NCBI GenBank assembly: GCA_030037645.1
Contig: JASHQI010000307.1
Span: 1-33,179 of the forward strand
Reading direction: 5' to 3'
Length of the DNA: 33,179 bases
Source: Xanthobacteraceae bacterium
GTDB lineage: Bacteria; Pseudomonadota; Alphaproteobacteria; Rhizobiales; Xanthobacteraceae
Shown: positions 8,787 through 16,915 of the stretch, piece by piece
Layout of the letters: each line of letters begins with the position of its first letter
Position numbering within the stretch: position 1 is the first letter of the stretch
Made by a program: the position numbers and the translations under genes
Notes under the pieces: generated by a model
What the model was told of the DNA's origin: nothing
Database searches by the model: none
Seen by the model: only the letters and a program-made list of their open reading frames with translations

Positions 8787-8987
8787 ATGGCGCACGCCTT
8801 TCTTAGCCGTCGCCGACTGGCCCGCGAAGTTGATCGGATGGGCAGTCCGTCGCACGAATTGATTTTGAAAGGCCGATCTGCTGAGCTTTGCTCATTTTCG
8901 CCGTCTGGCGGCCGAAAAGTCGCTCAGCGACCGTAAGGCTGCGGTAAAGAATGCTGAAAAACGTCGGAATGCCCAGAGCGGAATGTA
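8787..8987 (+). pseudogene. Small frameshifted coding remnant, unknown function
   Basis: From ATG 8787 the frame reads MAHAFLSRRRLAREVDRMG and then SPSHELILK. A one-base shift near 8868-8872 continues as ADLLSFAHFRRLAAEKSLSD and then a Lys/Ala-rich helix, ending at a stop at 8985-8987. Both halves look protein-like and read in the same direction as the integrase remnant. I do not recognise the family. The reconstruction is a judgement from composition only. Confidence 0.25.
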
Positions 8988-9494
8988 GCGCGCGATTCTA
9001 CCTATGGCCAAAGCCTACGTTAGAGGTTTTGGATGAGCGCCCCCCGCAGGAAATTCTCCCAATGGAGAATAAGCCACCGGCAGGCCTCACGCGCTAGCGG
9101 GATTGACCGCTCTGTCGTCCCTGGTCAGTTCGGGGAAAAGATGCCGAAGTTTGGAATCGGTCTGTCCGGGCTCCCTACCAGGAAAAATGCCGCCCAGTGA
9201 TACGGATTCGAAGACGGTGTGACGGAGTTCCTCCGCCACCGAAAAGGCCACCAAACACGGCACTAAGTTCGGTTGCCGCCCATCGCAAAACTTCCTTTCG
9301 CTCTGTTGGTGCGTCCCCCACAAAAGGTTTTTCAAAATTGAAATAGCGCGCAAGATTTGTAGCCGTATCACTCGAGCCAGGTGAGCATCCTCAGAGGGAA
9401 ACGAAGGAGCGACAGCATCGACTCTCCCCGGACACAGGTTCTCGGATGAGAGTTCCCGCTCGACATCGTCGGGCCACCATCTTGCCGATCCGAT
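8988..9494. other. Gene-poor stretch
   Basis: About 500 bp with no gene I can support. A 94-codon minus-strand frame (9087-9371) starts with GTG, has no clear ribosome site and matches no family I know. It is probably debris from the element that brought the integrase. Confidence 0.3.
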
Positions 9495-9806
9495 TTAGCG
9501 ATCCTCCGCGGCAACGTTCTTCAGCCGTTGCGTGAACGCCGCAATTTCCTCGAGGCTATACGATAAATGTACGCGCCTCACCGAAGGCGGTCGCTTGCCG
9601 ACAGACAGGCCGGGTCTCCACTCTGTCTTCGGCCGAATGGGACGAGGAGCGAAGCTGCCGCCGCAGTTCGGGCAAACATCTAGCAGCCTACGTTCGACGC
9701 AGGCCGCGCAAAATGTGCACTCAAAGGTGCAAATTCGCGCATCTTTGGCGTCCGGCGGCAAATCCTTGTCACAACACTCGCAGTTGGGCCGAAGTTCGAG
9801 GGCCAT
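9495..9806 (-). CDS. DUF1272 domain protein (small cysteine-rich, zinc-binding)
   Basis: A 103-residue protein beginning MALELRPNCECCDKDLPPDA, continuing CTFECTFCAACVERRL and DVCPNCGGSFAPRPIRP. Eight cysteines in CxxC-type pairs indicate a zinc-binding fold of the DUF1272 family, whose function is unknown. The C-terminal 40 residues form a possible helix (SLEEIAAFTQRLKNVA). The start at 9806 lacks a strong ribosome site but is the family start. It is divergent from the GlxA-type regulator with 56 bp between, so that regulator probably controls it. Confidence 0.85.
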   Translation of the reverse strand: MALELRPNCECCDKDLPPDAKDARICTFECTFCAACVERRLLDVCPNCGGSFAPRPIRPKTEWRPGLSVGKRPPSVRRVHLSYSLEEIAAFTQRLKNVAAEDR

Positions 9807-9862
9807 CAGGTGGCATTCTTGCGGATGGACGCCCCATCCTAGTCCGGCTTAATGTGGCGGAA

Positions 9863-10864
9863 ATGACAAACGCTACGCAAAAACCGCCAAAGCTGCGACC
9901 CGTCGAAATCGTTGCGTTCGGTGATGCCCAGCTTTTGGACATCGCAGGTCCGCTGCAAGTGCTGGCGACAGCTAACGAGATTATGGCTCTGCGGAACGCG
10001 TCAATACCGTATGCGGCGCGCGTGGTCGCACGGCAGCCAGTGATAATCACTTCAGCGGGACTTGCCCTCAACGTCGCTCCATTGCCGCGGCCCGATACGG
10101 CTATCGATACCCTCGTAATTGCCGGTGGCCGCGGTATTCACACGGTGCTCAAGGATCCAAAATTTGTTCGCTGGCTCGAGAGCCGGTCCAAGCGGGCGCG
10201 GCGAATAGCTTCCGTCTGCACCGGCGCCTTCGCGCTCGGCGCCATCGGACTCCTCGACGGTAGGCGGGCCACGACGCATTGGACGGATGCGGCGGCACTG
10301 GCGGCTCGCACCCCGAAAGCTCGCGTCGAGACGGAGCCAATCTTTATCCGTGACGGCAAGATTTCGACCTCCGCCGGCGTGACAGCCGGTATTGATCTGA
10401 TGTTGGCGCTCGTGGAAGAGGATCTCGGTCACGGGGCCGCATTAGCCGTTGCGCGCGAACTTGTGGTTTATCTCCGACGCCCCGGAGGGCAGTCGCAGTT
10501 TAGTGCGGTTCTCAAGCTGCAATCTCAGGACCCGTCTTTCGATGAGCTCCATGCTTGGATTGCAAGTCACCTGACGGAGGACCTTTCAGTAGCGGCGCTC
10601 GCGACGCAGATGGGCATGTCGGAGAGAACGTTTGTACGACGCTATACCGAAGCGGTCGGCGCGACGCCGGCGCGCGTCGTTGAAACGCTACGCACGGAGG
10701 CAGTTCGGCAGCTTTTAACATCAACTACGCTATCGATAAAGCGGATTGCACAACGTTGCGGTTTTCGCTCCCAAGATACCATGCGGCGGAGCCTGATGCG
10801 GCAGGCCTCCACCACCCCACTCGACTATCGGGCTCGTTTCGCTATCCAACAGCGCGATGACTGA
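9863..10864 (+). CDS. GlxA family transcriptional regulator (DJ-1/PfpI domain plus AraC HTH)
   Basis: A 333-residue regulator with an N-terminal class I glutamine-amidotransferase-like domain (residues 12-180) and a C-terminal AraC-type DNA-binding domain. The elbow reads SVCTGAFALGAIGLLDGRR with Cys119, and ATTHWTDAAAL follows as in the family. The DNA-binding half has LSVAALATQMGMSERTFVRR and the second helix-turn-helix SIKRIAQRCGFRSQDTMRRS. ATG 9863 is preferred because family similarity begins just after it; a longer frame reaches 9713 but overlaps the divergent DUF1272 gene. The amidotransferase-like domain in these regulators usually senses a ligand rather than acting as an enzyme. The likely target is the divergent DUF1272 gene. 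Confidence 0.88.
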   Translation: MTNATQKPPKLRPVEIVAFGDAQLLDIAGPLQVLATANEIMALRNASIPYAARVVARQPVIITSAGLALNVAPLPRPDTAIDTLVIAGGRGIHTVLKDPKFVRWLESRSKRARRIASVCTGAFALGAIGLLDGRRATTHWTDAAALAARTPKARVETEPIFIRDGKISTSAGVTAGIDLMLALVEEDLGHGAALAVARELVVYLRRPGGQSQFSAVLKLQSQDPSFDELHAWIASHLTEDLSVAALATQMGMSERTFVRRYTEAVGATPARVVETLRTEAVRQLLTSTTLSIKRIAQRCGFRSQDTMRRSLMRQASTTPLDYRARFAIQQRDD

Positions 10865-11352
10865 ACGAAGCGCCGGCACGTCGCAGTGTGGCACGTCGCG
10901 ACCCCCACGGCTGACGCTTTCAAGCGACGATATTGAGGCTAAGGCGGATCTGCATCCATCGAGGCCAATCGGTCGATCTTGACTGATGCTGTCGAAAAAG
11001 TTGCCTTTTTTGTTGGTGATGGCCTTTTGCGAGTCGAATGCTCATTGGTCGACTTTTTCGACAGCATCGGTCATTCGCGTCGATTTCGACCTCTCGCGTC
11101 ACGTCCGCCTACGATACGATCGCTGACACGACAGCGGACATACGGTTCGGCCGCAAGGTACCAGAAGGAGACGAAAGTGCATTGCAGCCGGCAGACTACG
11201 TGCGCTTGCAGTCTTTGAGTAGCACGTTTCACGTGAATTTTCATGCCGGTTCTCCCGACTCGTTGATTTGGGTACGAAGCGCTTTCTCCTGGGAAAAGGT
11301 GTGAGCCGCGTGTCCTCAGCTCGGCGCCTCATCGCCTGGCTGACGGGTCGAC
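10865..11352. other. Intergenic stretch holding one inverted-repeat element
   Basis: A 488-bp stretch without a convincing gene. It contains the inverted-repeat element at 10980-11073 and a short direct repeat (GGCACGTCGC twice, near 10875 and 10890). Short frames here have no ribosome site or family resemblance. Confidence 0.4.
10980..11073. repeat. 94-bp element with 22-bp terminal inverted repeats (MITE-like)
   Basis: The left arm (10980-11001) and right arm (11052-11073) are inverted copies over 22 bp with a single mismatch. The inner 17 bp, GATGCTGTCGAAAAAGT and its complement, match perfectly. About 50 bp separate the arms. Ends of the GACTTTTTC..CAGC kind resemble those of some IS elements, so this may be a miniature inverted-repeat transposable element or a collapsed IS. 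I see no clear target-site duplication. Confidence 0.55.
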
Positions 11353-11838
11353 TCAACGTCTCCGTTTGCGCTCAAATCTGGGGGCGATCACCATCTCGAT
11401 GTCCGATCCCTTCGCGCGTCTGCCGCCCTCGTCGACGAGGGCGACCGAAAACTTTTGACCGGTCGATTTCGACCGCAGCGTCAAAGGAGAAGTCCCGCCT
11501 CCCAGCCATTTGTCGCCCCATGCGGTCATCGCCATGAACGGCAGACCGAGGGCCTGTCCCATCCGGGTCAAGGGGTACTCGACGCGCGCGCGTTGGCCCG
11601 CCTCGCGGTACTCTCGGCGCTCCATGATGCCGCTCTCGATCAGGCCGGCCAGCCGGTTGCTGAGCACGCTGCGCGGCACGTCGATATCCGCCTGGAAATC
11701 GTCGAAGCGGCGCAATCCCCAGAACGCCGATCGCAGGATCAGGAGGGTCCAGCGGTCGCCGATCAGTTCGAAGCTCTTGGACAGATTGCAGTCGCGTAGC
11801 GATACCGGCGAGCGGCGTCTCAGCGAGGGGGCGGCCAT
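11353..11838 (-). CDS. HxlR family transcriptional regulator
   Basis: A 161-residue winged-helix regulator. The family signature appears as CNLSKSFELIGDRWTLLILR, then GLRRFDDFQADIDVPRSVLS with NRLAGLIESGIM, and the wing ends YPLTRMGQALGLP. The C-terminal tail of about 55 residues is basic and unrecognised. ATG 11838 is chosen because HxlR similarity begins soon after it; the frame continues open to a TTG at 11919. It is divergent from the dienelactone hydrolase gene, and a perfect inverted repeat at 11888-11910 lies between them. The Cys in DCNLSKSF is the position that acts as a redox or electrophile sensor in some members. Confidence 0.88.
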   Translation of the reverse strand: MAAPSLRRRSPVSLRDCNLSKSFELIGDRWTLLILRSAFWGLRRFDDFQADIDVPRSVLSNRLAGLIESGIMERREYREAGQRARVEYPLTRMGQALGLPFMAMTAWGDKWLGGGTSPLTLRSKSTGQKFSVALVDEGGRRAKGSDIEMVIAPRFERKRRR

Positions 11839-11887
11839 GGCGGTTCGCGATCTTCTGAGTTGCAAAGATGGACCCAGCTGTGCTCTC

Positions 11888-11910
11888 CTGAGTCTACAAT
11901 CCAGACTCAG
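11888..11910. promoter_or_regulatory. Candidate HxlR operator
   Basis: A perfect inverted repeat CTGAGTCT - 7 nt - AGACTCAG sits in the divergent intergenic region, 50 nt upstream of the HxlR start and 12 nt upstream of the hydrolase GTG. The right arm abuts the hydrolase ribosome site, so a bound dimer could block that gene. Palindrome seen; binding inferred. Confidence 0.55.
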
Positions 11911-11921
11911 AGGGCGCAACC

Positions 11922-12786
11922 GTGCCGGTACGCAGCATGAAAGAGGACGATCCGCTCGACGATTTCGCCCGACGCGAGATCGCGTTCGACGGCGTTGCCA
12001 AGCGGGTGTACGTCGCCGGCCAGAGGCCGGCGGTCATCGTGATGAGCGAGATGCCGGGAAGCAGCCCGGAGGTCGCGCGCTTCGCCCGCTGGGTGCGGGA
12101 CGCTGCCTTCACGGTTTTACATGCCCTCGCTGTTCGGCCGCGACGGCGCCGTGCCCGGCGCCGAGGAAGGTGTCGCGGTGTTCAAACAGGCCTGCGTTAG
12201 CGCCGAGTTTCGCGCGCTCGCCGCCGGCCAGTCGAGCCCGGTGACGCAATGGCTGTGGGCGCTCGCACGCCTCGCCCATCGCGAGTGCGGCGGCCGCGGC
12301 GTCGGTGCCATCGGCATGTGCTTCACCGGAAACTTCGCGCTCACCACGATGCTGGACCCGGCGATGCTGGCGCCGGTTCTCTGCCAGCCCGCGCTGCCGC
12401 TCAACGATCCCGCTGGTCTCGAGATCGCGCCGGAGGAGATCAGGGCCGTCCGCGACCGGCTCGAGCGGGAGGACCTCACGGTGCTGGCTAATCGTTTCGC
12501 CGGAGATCGGTTCTGCCGCGCCGAGCGCTTCGCCGCCTACGCGGCGGCGCTGGGCGATCGCTTCGTCGGGCGAGTGCTCCCCGATAGCGCGGCAAATACC
12601 GATGTGGCGCCCTTCTTCGCTGAGCGCGTTGCATGCCCGTACAGCGTGGTGACGGCCCATTTGACCGACGAGGTCGGCCAGCTGACCATCGCAGCACGCG
12701 ACGAGATCCTATCCTTCTTCGCGCGGCGCCTCGCTCCGGATATCGGCGAGCTTCGATCTGCAGGGAGCCGCGATGCCGCCCGATAG
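11922..12786 (+). pseudogene. Dienelactone hydrolase family protein, frameshifted
   Basis: An alpha/beta hydrolase of the carboxymethylenebutenolidase type, which opens dienelactones in aromatic-ring catabolism. The first frame (GTG 11922, AGAGGG upstream) reads FDGVAKRVYVAGQRPAVIVM and SEMPGSSPEVARFARWVRD and AAFTV. The second frame continues YMPSLFGRDGAVPGAEEGVA, then GVGAIGMCFTGNFALTT, with the nucleophile Cys where the family has GxCxGG, and a late His in VVTAHLTDEV. The join lies in a run of four T at 12115-12118; three T would restore one frame of 287 codons. This is either a real null mutation or a homopolymer sequencing error. It is controlled by the divergent HxlR gene by position, and followed 97 bp later by a ring-cleavage-pathway hydratase. 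Confidence 0.8.
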
Positions 12787-12883
12787 CGGAGGCGCGATGA
12801 CGACAAAGCGGCTGAGCCGCAGCTCGCAAAGCGAGCCGGAATGGTGGGCGCTGTAGGACTGAGAAAGGGATCGAGGGAGAGCA

Positions 12884-13675
12884 ATGTCGCAGGCAACCGA
12901 AGACACCGTAGCCGATCGGCTCTGGGAGGCATTCGAAAAGAAAGTGCCCTGCGCGCCGGTTCGAAATGAACTTGGCAAGGACAATATCCTCGGCGCGTAT
13001 CGGGTTCAGGACACAAACGTCAAGAGGCGCATAGCAAACGGAGACGCGCTCGCAGGCTTCAAAGTCGGCATGACCTCTGCTGCTGTTCAGCAACAACTAG
13101 GATACTTCGAGCCAAACTTCGGTCACTTGTTCGGGAGTCGCGAGTACCTGAACGGCGCCACCGTTCCCAACGAGACGTTGATCCAGCCGCGAGCCGAGGG
13201 CGAAATTGCGTTTGTCCTGAACAAGGATTTGATCGACGCAAGATTGCGCCTTTCTGATGTCGTCAGGTCGATCGACTATGCCGTTTGTTCCATTGAACTG
13301 TTGGACTCGCGGATTACAGGTTGGGACATTGGTCCCGCGGACTCGATTGCCGATAACGGCTCTGGCGGGGCGCATGTGCTGGGGATGTTTCCTCGCAAGG
13401 TGACGGATTGCGATCTCACTTTGTGCGGAATGATTGGCAAGAAGAATGGTCGGATAGAGACGCTTGGTGTTGGGGCAGCTTCCATGACGAACCCGCTCCT
13501 GGCGGTTCTCTGGCTGGCCGAGAAGCTGGCGCAGACAGATCGCCCCCTGAGAGCAGGGGACGTTGTGCTTAGTGGGTCTCTTGGTCCGATCGTGGCACTC
13601 ACTCCCGGCGATGTCTTCGAAGTCGAAATCGGAGGGTTCGGATCAGTCTGCATTCATCTGGCGGATCGGGAGTGA
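12884..13675 (+). CDS. 2-oxopent-4-enoate hydratase-like protein (FAH superfamily)
   Basis: Probably adds water to 2-hydroxypenta-2,4-dienoate to give 4-hydroxy-2-oxovalerate in the lower meta-cleavage pathway (MhpD/TodG/XylJ type), or acts as the related decarboxylase. The 263 residues show the FAH-superfamily metal ligands Glu105 and Glu107 in QPRAEGEIAFVL and Glu138 in SIELLDSRI. Also present are GFKVGMTS near residue 59 and a C-terminal RAGDVVLSGSLGPIVALTPG. ATG 12884 has AGGGAGA 3 nt upstream. With the dienelactone hydrolase before it, the locus suggests breakdown of an aromatic or lactone compound. No ring-cleavage dioxygenase is in the window. Confidence 0.85.
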   Translation: MSQATEDTVADRLWEAFEKKVPCAPVRNELGKDNILGAYRVQDTNVKRRIANGDALAGFKVGMTSAAVQQQLGYFEPNFGHLFGSREYLNGATVPNETLIQPRAEGEIAFVLNKDLIDARLRLSDVVRSIDYAVCSIELLDSRITGWDIGPADSIADNGSGGAHVLGMFPRKVTDCDLTLCGMIGKKNGRIETLGVGAASMTNPLLAVLWLAEKLAQTDRPLRAGDVVLSGSLGPIVALTPGDVFEVEIGGFGSVCIHLADRE

Positions 13676-13746
13676 TTGGCGTCGGACTGTCAGTGAGCGT
13701 CCAGTTTCGCAATGGTTCAGGATCGAGCGGTTAATTCCGAAGAACA

Positions 13747-13820
13747 CGCGTCCGCTGGAGCCCCAATGGCGTCCGTTTGGGCGGCTACCCGTCGCGTCGT
13801 GACGTGTCAGAAGCAGACAT
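13747..13820. repeat. Degenerate 74-bp intergenic repeat, copy A
   Basis: Aligns with 14777-14850 over about 74 bp: both share GTCCGCTG near the left, CCCAAT in the middle and CCGTCGCGT, GACGTG and CAGACAT at the right. Divergence is considerable but the order and spacing are kept. It resembles the short non-coding repeats scattered in Bradyrhizobium-like genomes. Confidence 0.45.
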
Positions 13821-13840
13821 GGAACACGGGCCTTAGCCGG

Positions 13841-14578
13841 CTACCGTTCGTCCGCTTTCATAATCTGGGTCGCGGCAGCGGTCGTCAGTCTTGTTGCAAG
13901 AAGCTGGTCGACAGTCCAACCCTTCTTCTCGATGAAATATGTGACCAGCAGGCGATAGCGCGGATAACCGCCGTACTTGACTCTTGTCGACGTATCGTCA
14001 GGCCAGTCACCCAGCGCGTTACGCAACTGCTCGAACGTCTCCCGGTGCGCTATGCCGACATAATCGGCCAATCCTTCCCACGCCCATTGCGGCACCAAAT
14101 AGCGTCTTATGCCAAGGTGCTCATCAGCAATGACATGGGTAAGTTCGTGGGCACACAGATAAGCAAGCGTGCGTGGCGGCGTCCCGACATATCCCCAGTG
14201 GACGATTCGACCAGTGTCGAAATCGGCGCCGGTCAAGAAGGCGTTGCGTCCGAGCGGATAGGGGTACTCAATGCCCCAGGCGTCGGGATGCGGGAGGAAG
14301 AACAATCGCTTTCGCCAGTTCGCGTTTGTAACGTAGACCCGGTATTCGCTCCGCTCCGCTTTAAGCGGGGATCGCTCAAGCAATTTCTCGCAGTCATGGA
14401 GAAAATGCGCGCCGCCCACGGCTGGTATTGGGCGGTCGGAAGCTACCGTTATTTTTCCCGCTTGTAGCGAGTACGCAAAGAGCGGTGCCGGCCAAAATAT
14501 GAGAGCTCCGAACGATATTGCGGCACATCCCAGTGCGGCGCACGTACAAACCAGAGCGCGCTTCGTGATCCTCATCAT
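13841..14578 (-). CDS. Putative membrane-anchored or secreted zinc metallopeptidase (HExxH)
   Basis: A 245-residue protein with an N-terminal hydrophobic segment (about residues 8-36, ALVCTCAALGCAAISFGALI) acting as a signal peptide or anchor. The active-site motif HELTH is at 144-148, and a candidate third ligand is Glu168 in WAWEGLADYVG, the gluzincin pattern. ATG 14578 is chosen because GGAGG lies about 6 nt upstream and the signal follows directly; the frame is open to 14659. The family looks like the DUF-type peptidases with an HExxH helix followed by WxxEGLAxY. Substrate unknown. It stands alone, convergent with the hydratase gene and flanked by two copies of a degenerate repeat. Confidence 0.78.
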   Translation of the reverse strand: MMRITKRALVCTCAALGCAAISFGALIFWPAPLFAYSLQAGKITVASDRPIPAVGGAHFLHDCEKLLERSPLKAERSEYRVYVTNANWRKRLFFLPHPDAWGIEYPYPLGRNAFLTGADFDTGRIVHWGYVGTPPRTLAYLCAHELTHVIADEHLGIRRYLVPQWAWEGLADYVGIAHRETFEQLRNALGDWPDDTSTRVKYGGYPRYRLLVTYFIEKKGWTVDQLLATRLTTAAATQIMKADER

Positions 14579-15378
14579 CAATGCCTCCGTGGCAGGCACG
14601 CGCATCCGTGTTCCCGAATCTCCGGCGACGCCCGCGATGTGCGGCCATTTGGGGCGCAATAATAGACGCGCCGCGTCAATGTTCCGTCAGGTTGGCGTCA
14701 AAAGGCTTCTTCCGTCTCGTCAACCGTTTGGATGGACCGCAAGTCTGCCTCGACCGACCGTCTCCGCTCAATCACCGCACGTCCGCTGCGTCCCAATAGC
14801 ATCGATCAGAACCGTCAACCGTCGCGTGACGACGTGCCAATCACAGACATAGTCTGAGTTAACCCGCGCGTTTACTCAGGTTCACGGAGCAGCGCCGTTT
14901 ACTTCCGCGACCCGAAACAACCGGGAAAAGCTCTTGTGCACCTCTGAAGGCAAAGTTGGTGTAGCTTTCCGCTTTTATCTTGATCACAATCTTGTCGGCA
15001 TGTAATGGCAGCTCCCATCATACTACATGCTGCGACGCGAAACTCTGAAACATTTATTTGAGCGGCGGTCTGGACACTGACGCAATGTCCGCTTATCCGC
15101 GATCATGCAAGATTACGTCCTGGCCAAGAAGGCGTAATTCTGCAACAGCTCCATCGAACGAGTTGGCCGTCGCTTGAGGTCCGTCAAGAGTCATTTTCGA
15201 CCAATTCAACGCAGCTTTGCGATGTACGGCTATCCTCCATGGCGGACATCGCCGGGTGGCCACGGCAAGTCCGTTTTGTGCCACAAGGGACGTTCGCCTG
15301 AAGGGGCATTTTTATCGTGCAGGCATTGCCACGGCGTCCGCCAAATGTCCCGTGGCGCCAAGTGTGACTGCGCACTGC
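14579..15378. other. 800-bp gene-free stretch with decayed repeats
   Basis: No frame here resembles a gene. It holds repeat copy B (14777-14850). A segment near 15264-15305 (AGTCCGTTTTGTGCCACAAG) resembles the same kind of non-coding Rhizobiales repeat. The rest shows nothing I can interpret. Confidence 0.4.
14777..14850. repeat. Degenerate 74-bp intergenic repeat, copy B
   Basis: Second copy of the repeat at 13747-13820, in the same orientation. The pair brackets the metallopeptidase gene about 1.03 kb apart. Confidence 0.45.
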
Positions 15379-15726
15379 TCAACCATAGCAGGCAAAAGAG
15401 CGAACGGCCTTTCCGTCGGCGCCGAATTCGAAGGTTTCGGCGGCCTGTTGACCACGGTGATTGCGGTAGAGGATCGTCAACGCTTGATGCCCCAGACGAA
15501 CGCCGACAAACTCGAACGTGAGTGCCGGTTGGCGGTCGAGGGCCTGTTTCCAATAGGCACTCAGCGCCGGAAGGCCGAAGACGCGGCCGTCGCCGACCAT
15601 CTTTTGAGCAAACGGCGATAGCAGGACGATCTCGGGCGCGTAATGCGAAAGGATGCGGTCAAGATCGTGGCTGTTCCAAGCGGCAATCCATTCATGCGCA
15701 AACGCGCGGGCTTCATCGATTGTCAT
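15379..15726 (-). CDS. NTF2/SnoaL-like protein
   Basis: A 115-residue single-domain protein of the nuclear transport factor 2 / SnoaL-like fold. The N-terminal helix FAHEWIAAWNSHDLDRILSH and the strand YAPEIVLLSPFA are typical, followed by GLPALSAYWKQALDRQP and the paired strands LTFEFVGVRL and LTILYRNHRG. The ATG at 15726 has AAGGAG with a 5-nt spacer, the best ribosome site in this part of the window. Members include isomerases, hydrolases and ligand-binding proteins, so the fold does not give a function. It lies 50 bp downstream of, and on the same strand as, the PLP dehydratase gene and may be co-transcribed with it. Confidence 0.85.
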   Translation of the reverse strand: MTIDEARAFAHEWIAAWNSHDLDRILSHYAPEIVLLSPFAQKMVGDGRVFGLPALSAYWKQALDRQPALTFEFVGVRLGHQALTILYRNHRGQQAAETFEFGADGKAVRSFACYG

Positions 15727-15776
15727 TATAACTCCTTAGCAGTTGCTCATGTCGGAGCGTAGGGGCGCGACGAGGA

Positions 15777-16766
15777 TCAATCCACCATCGGCGTCTCACC
15801 AGTCAGGATTCGCCGGTAGACCGCCGCATCGATGTTGCCGCCGGACAAAATCACCGCAACCCTCTTTCCGGCCATGCGTGCGCGTTCTTGCATCAGTCCG
15901 GCAAGCGCGGCGGCGCCGGCGCCTTCGGCGACATTGTGCGTGTCCGCGAAATAGGCCCGCACCGCGTCAGCAATACCGTCCTCGCTCAGCTGCAGGACAC
16001 GCGCCGCACCGCGCTTGATGATGGTCACGGCCTCTTGCCGCGGATCGCGTGTCGCCATCCCGTCAGCAAAGGTTTGCGCGGAGTCTGTTGGAACAGGCTT
16101 GCCGGCCGCAAACGACAGGGCCATTGCCGGGGCGTTGTGGGCGACGACCCCGACGATTTCAGTCCTGAGGCCGAGAAGATCGCGCACCGTGATGAGGCCG
16201 CAGATGCCGGACCCCATGCCGATCGGGACATAGACCGTGTCGAGGTCGGCGATCGCGCGAAGCAGTTCGAGCGCGTACGTCGCGACGCCCATGACCTGGT
16301 CGCGATTGAACGGCGAGATGAAATGCAGAGCTTCGGCGCCGGCGATCCTATGCGATTCGGCGAGGGCCTCGTCGAAATCCCTGCCGAACTCGACCACAGA
16401 CGCTCCAAAGGCGCGCATGGCGGCGTTTTGATCTGTTGAATTGCCGCGCGGGACGTAGATCGTCGCCGGAATGCCCGCCCGCAAGGCGGAAAACGCGATG
16501 GACTGGCCGTGATTGCCGCGCGTGGCCGAGATCACCCCGCTCACCTTTGCCCGCGAGCGCTTCAGGTTGTCCATGTAGACGATGCCGCCGCGCACCTTGA
16601 AGCCGCAAGTCGGCGTGTGGTTTTCATGCTTCACCCACACTTCGCAGCCGCTCCGCCTGGCAAGAAGCGGCCAGGCATATTGCGGTGTGGGTGGCACCGT
16701 ACGATGCACGAGTTCGGCCGCAGCTTCCAATTCTGCAAGGCAAAACAGCGGGTTGGGCGCGCTCAT
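15777..16766 (-). CDS. Threonine/serine dehydratase-like PLP-dependent enzyme
   Basis: Fold type II PLP lyase that deaminates a hydroxy-amino acid to a 2-oxo acid. In the 329-residue protein the cofactor Lys is K57 in HTPTCGFKVRGG, the substrate loop is SATRGNHGQSIAFSA (80-94), the phosphate-binding Gly loop is PIGMGSGICG (181-190) and the ring-N site is near VILSGGNID at the end. There is no C-terminal regulatory ACT domain, so it belongs to the short catabolic type. Alternatives in the same family are threo-3-hydroxyaspartate dehydratase or the hydroxyectoine-pathway EutB. ATG 16766 has GGAAG about 6 nt upstream. It is divergent from an AraC regulator 149 bp away that probably controls it. 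Confidence 0.85.
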   Translation of the reverse strand: MSAPNPLFCLAELEAAAELVHRTVPPTPQYAWPLLARRSGCEVWVKHENHTPTCGFKVRGGIVYMDNLKRSRAKVSGVISATRGNHGQSIAFSALRAGIPATIYVPRGNSTDQNAAMRAFGASVVEFGRDFDEALAESHRIAGAEALHFISPFNRDQVMGVATYALELLRAIADLDTVYVPIGMGSGICGLITVRDLLGLRTEIVGVVAHNAPAMALSFAAGKPVPTDSAQTFADGMATRDPRQEAVTIIKRGAARVLQLSEDGIADAVRAYFADTHNVAEGAGAAALAGLMQERARMAGKRVAVILSGGNIDAAVYRRILTGETPMVD

Positions 16767-16915
16767 CAACACTTCCAAGGAGGGCGATAGCGGAAAAGCT
16801 TAGCGCGGCGGCCGCCGCCGCGCTTTCACGGGCTTGACCCAAAAAGCTGCATGGTACGGTAACGATCTTCGAGGCCATTGAAGTCGCTAACGCTGCGGGC
16901 TACCGCGGTGACGCC

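Noticed and set aside
9087-9371. 94-codon minus-strand frame in the gap after the integrase remnant
   Set aside because: GTG start without a ribosome site, no recognised family; kept only as part of the gap description.
13747-14850. CRISPR array
   Set aside because: Only two degenerate copies 1 kb apart with a gene between them; no spacers or regular spacing. No CRISPR-like array seen anywhere in the window.
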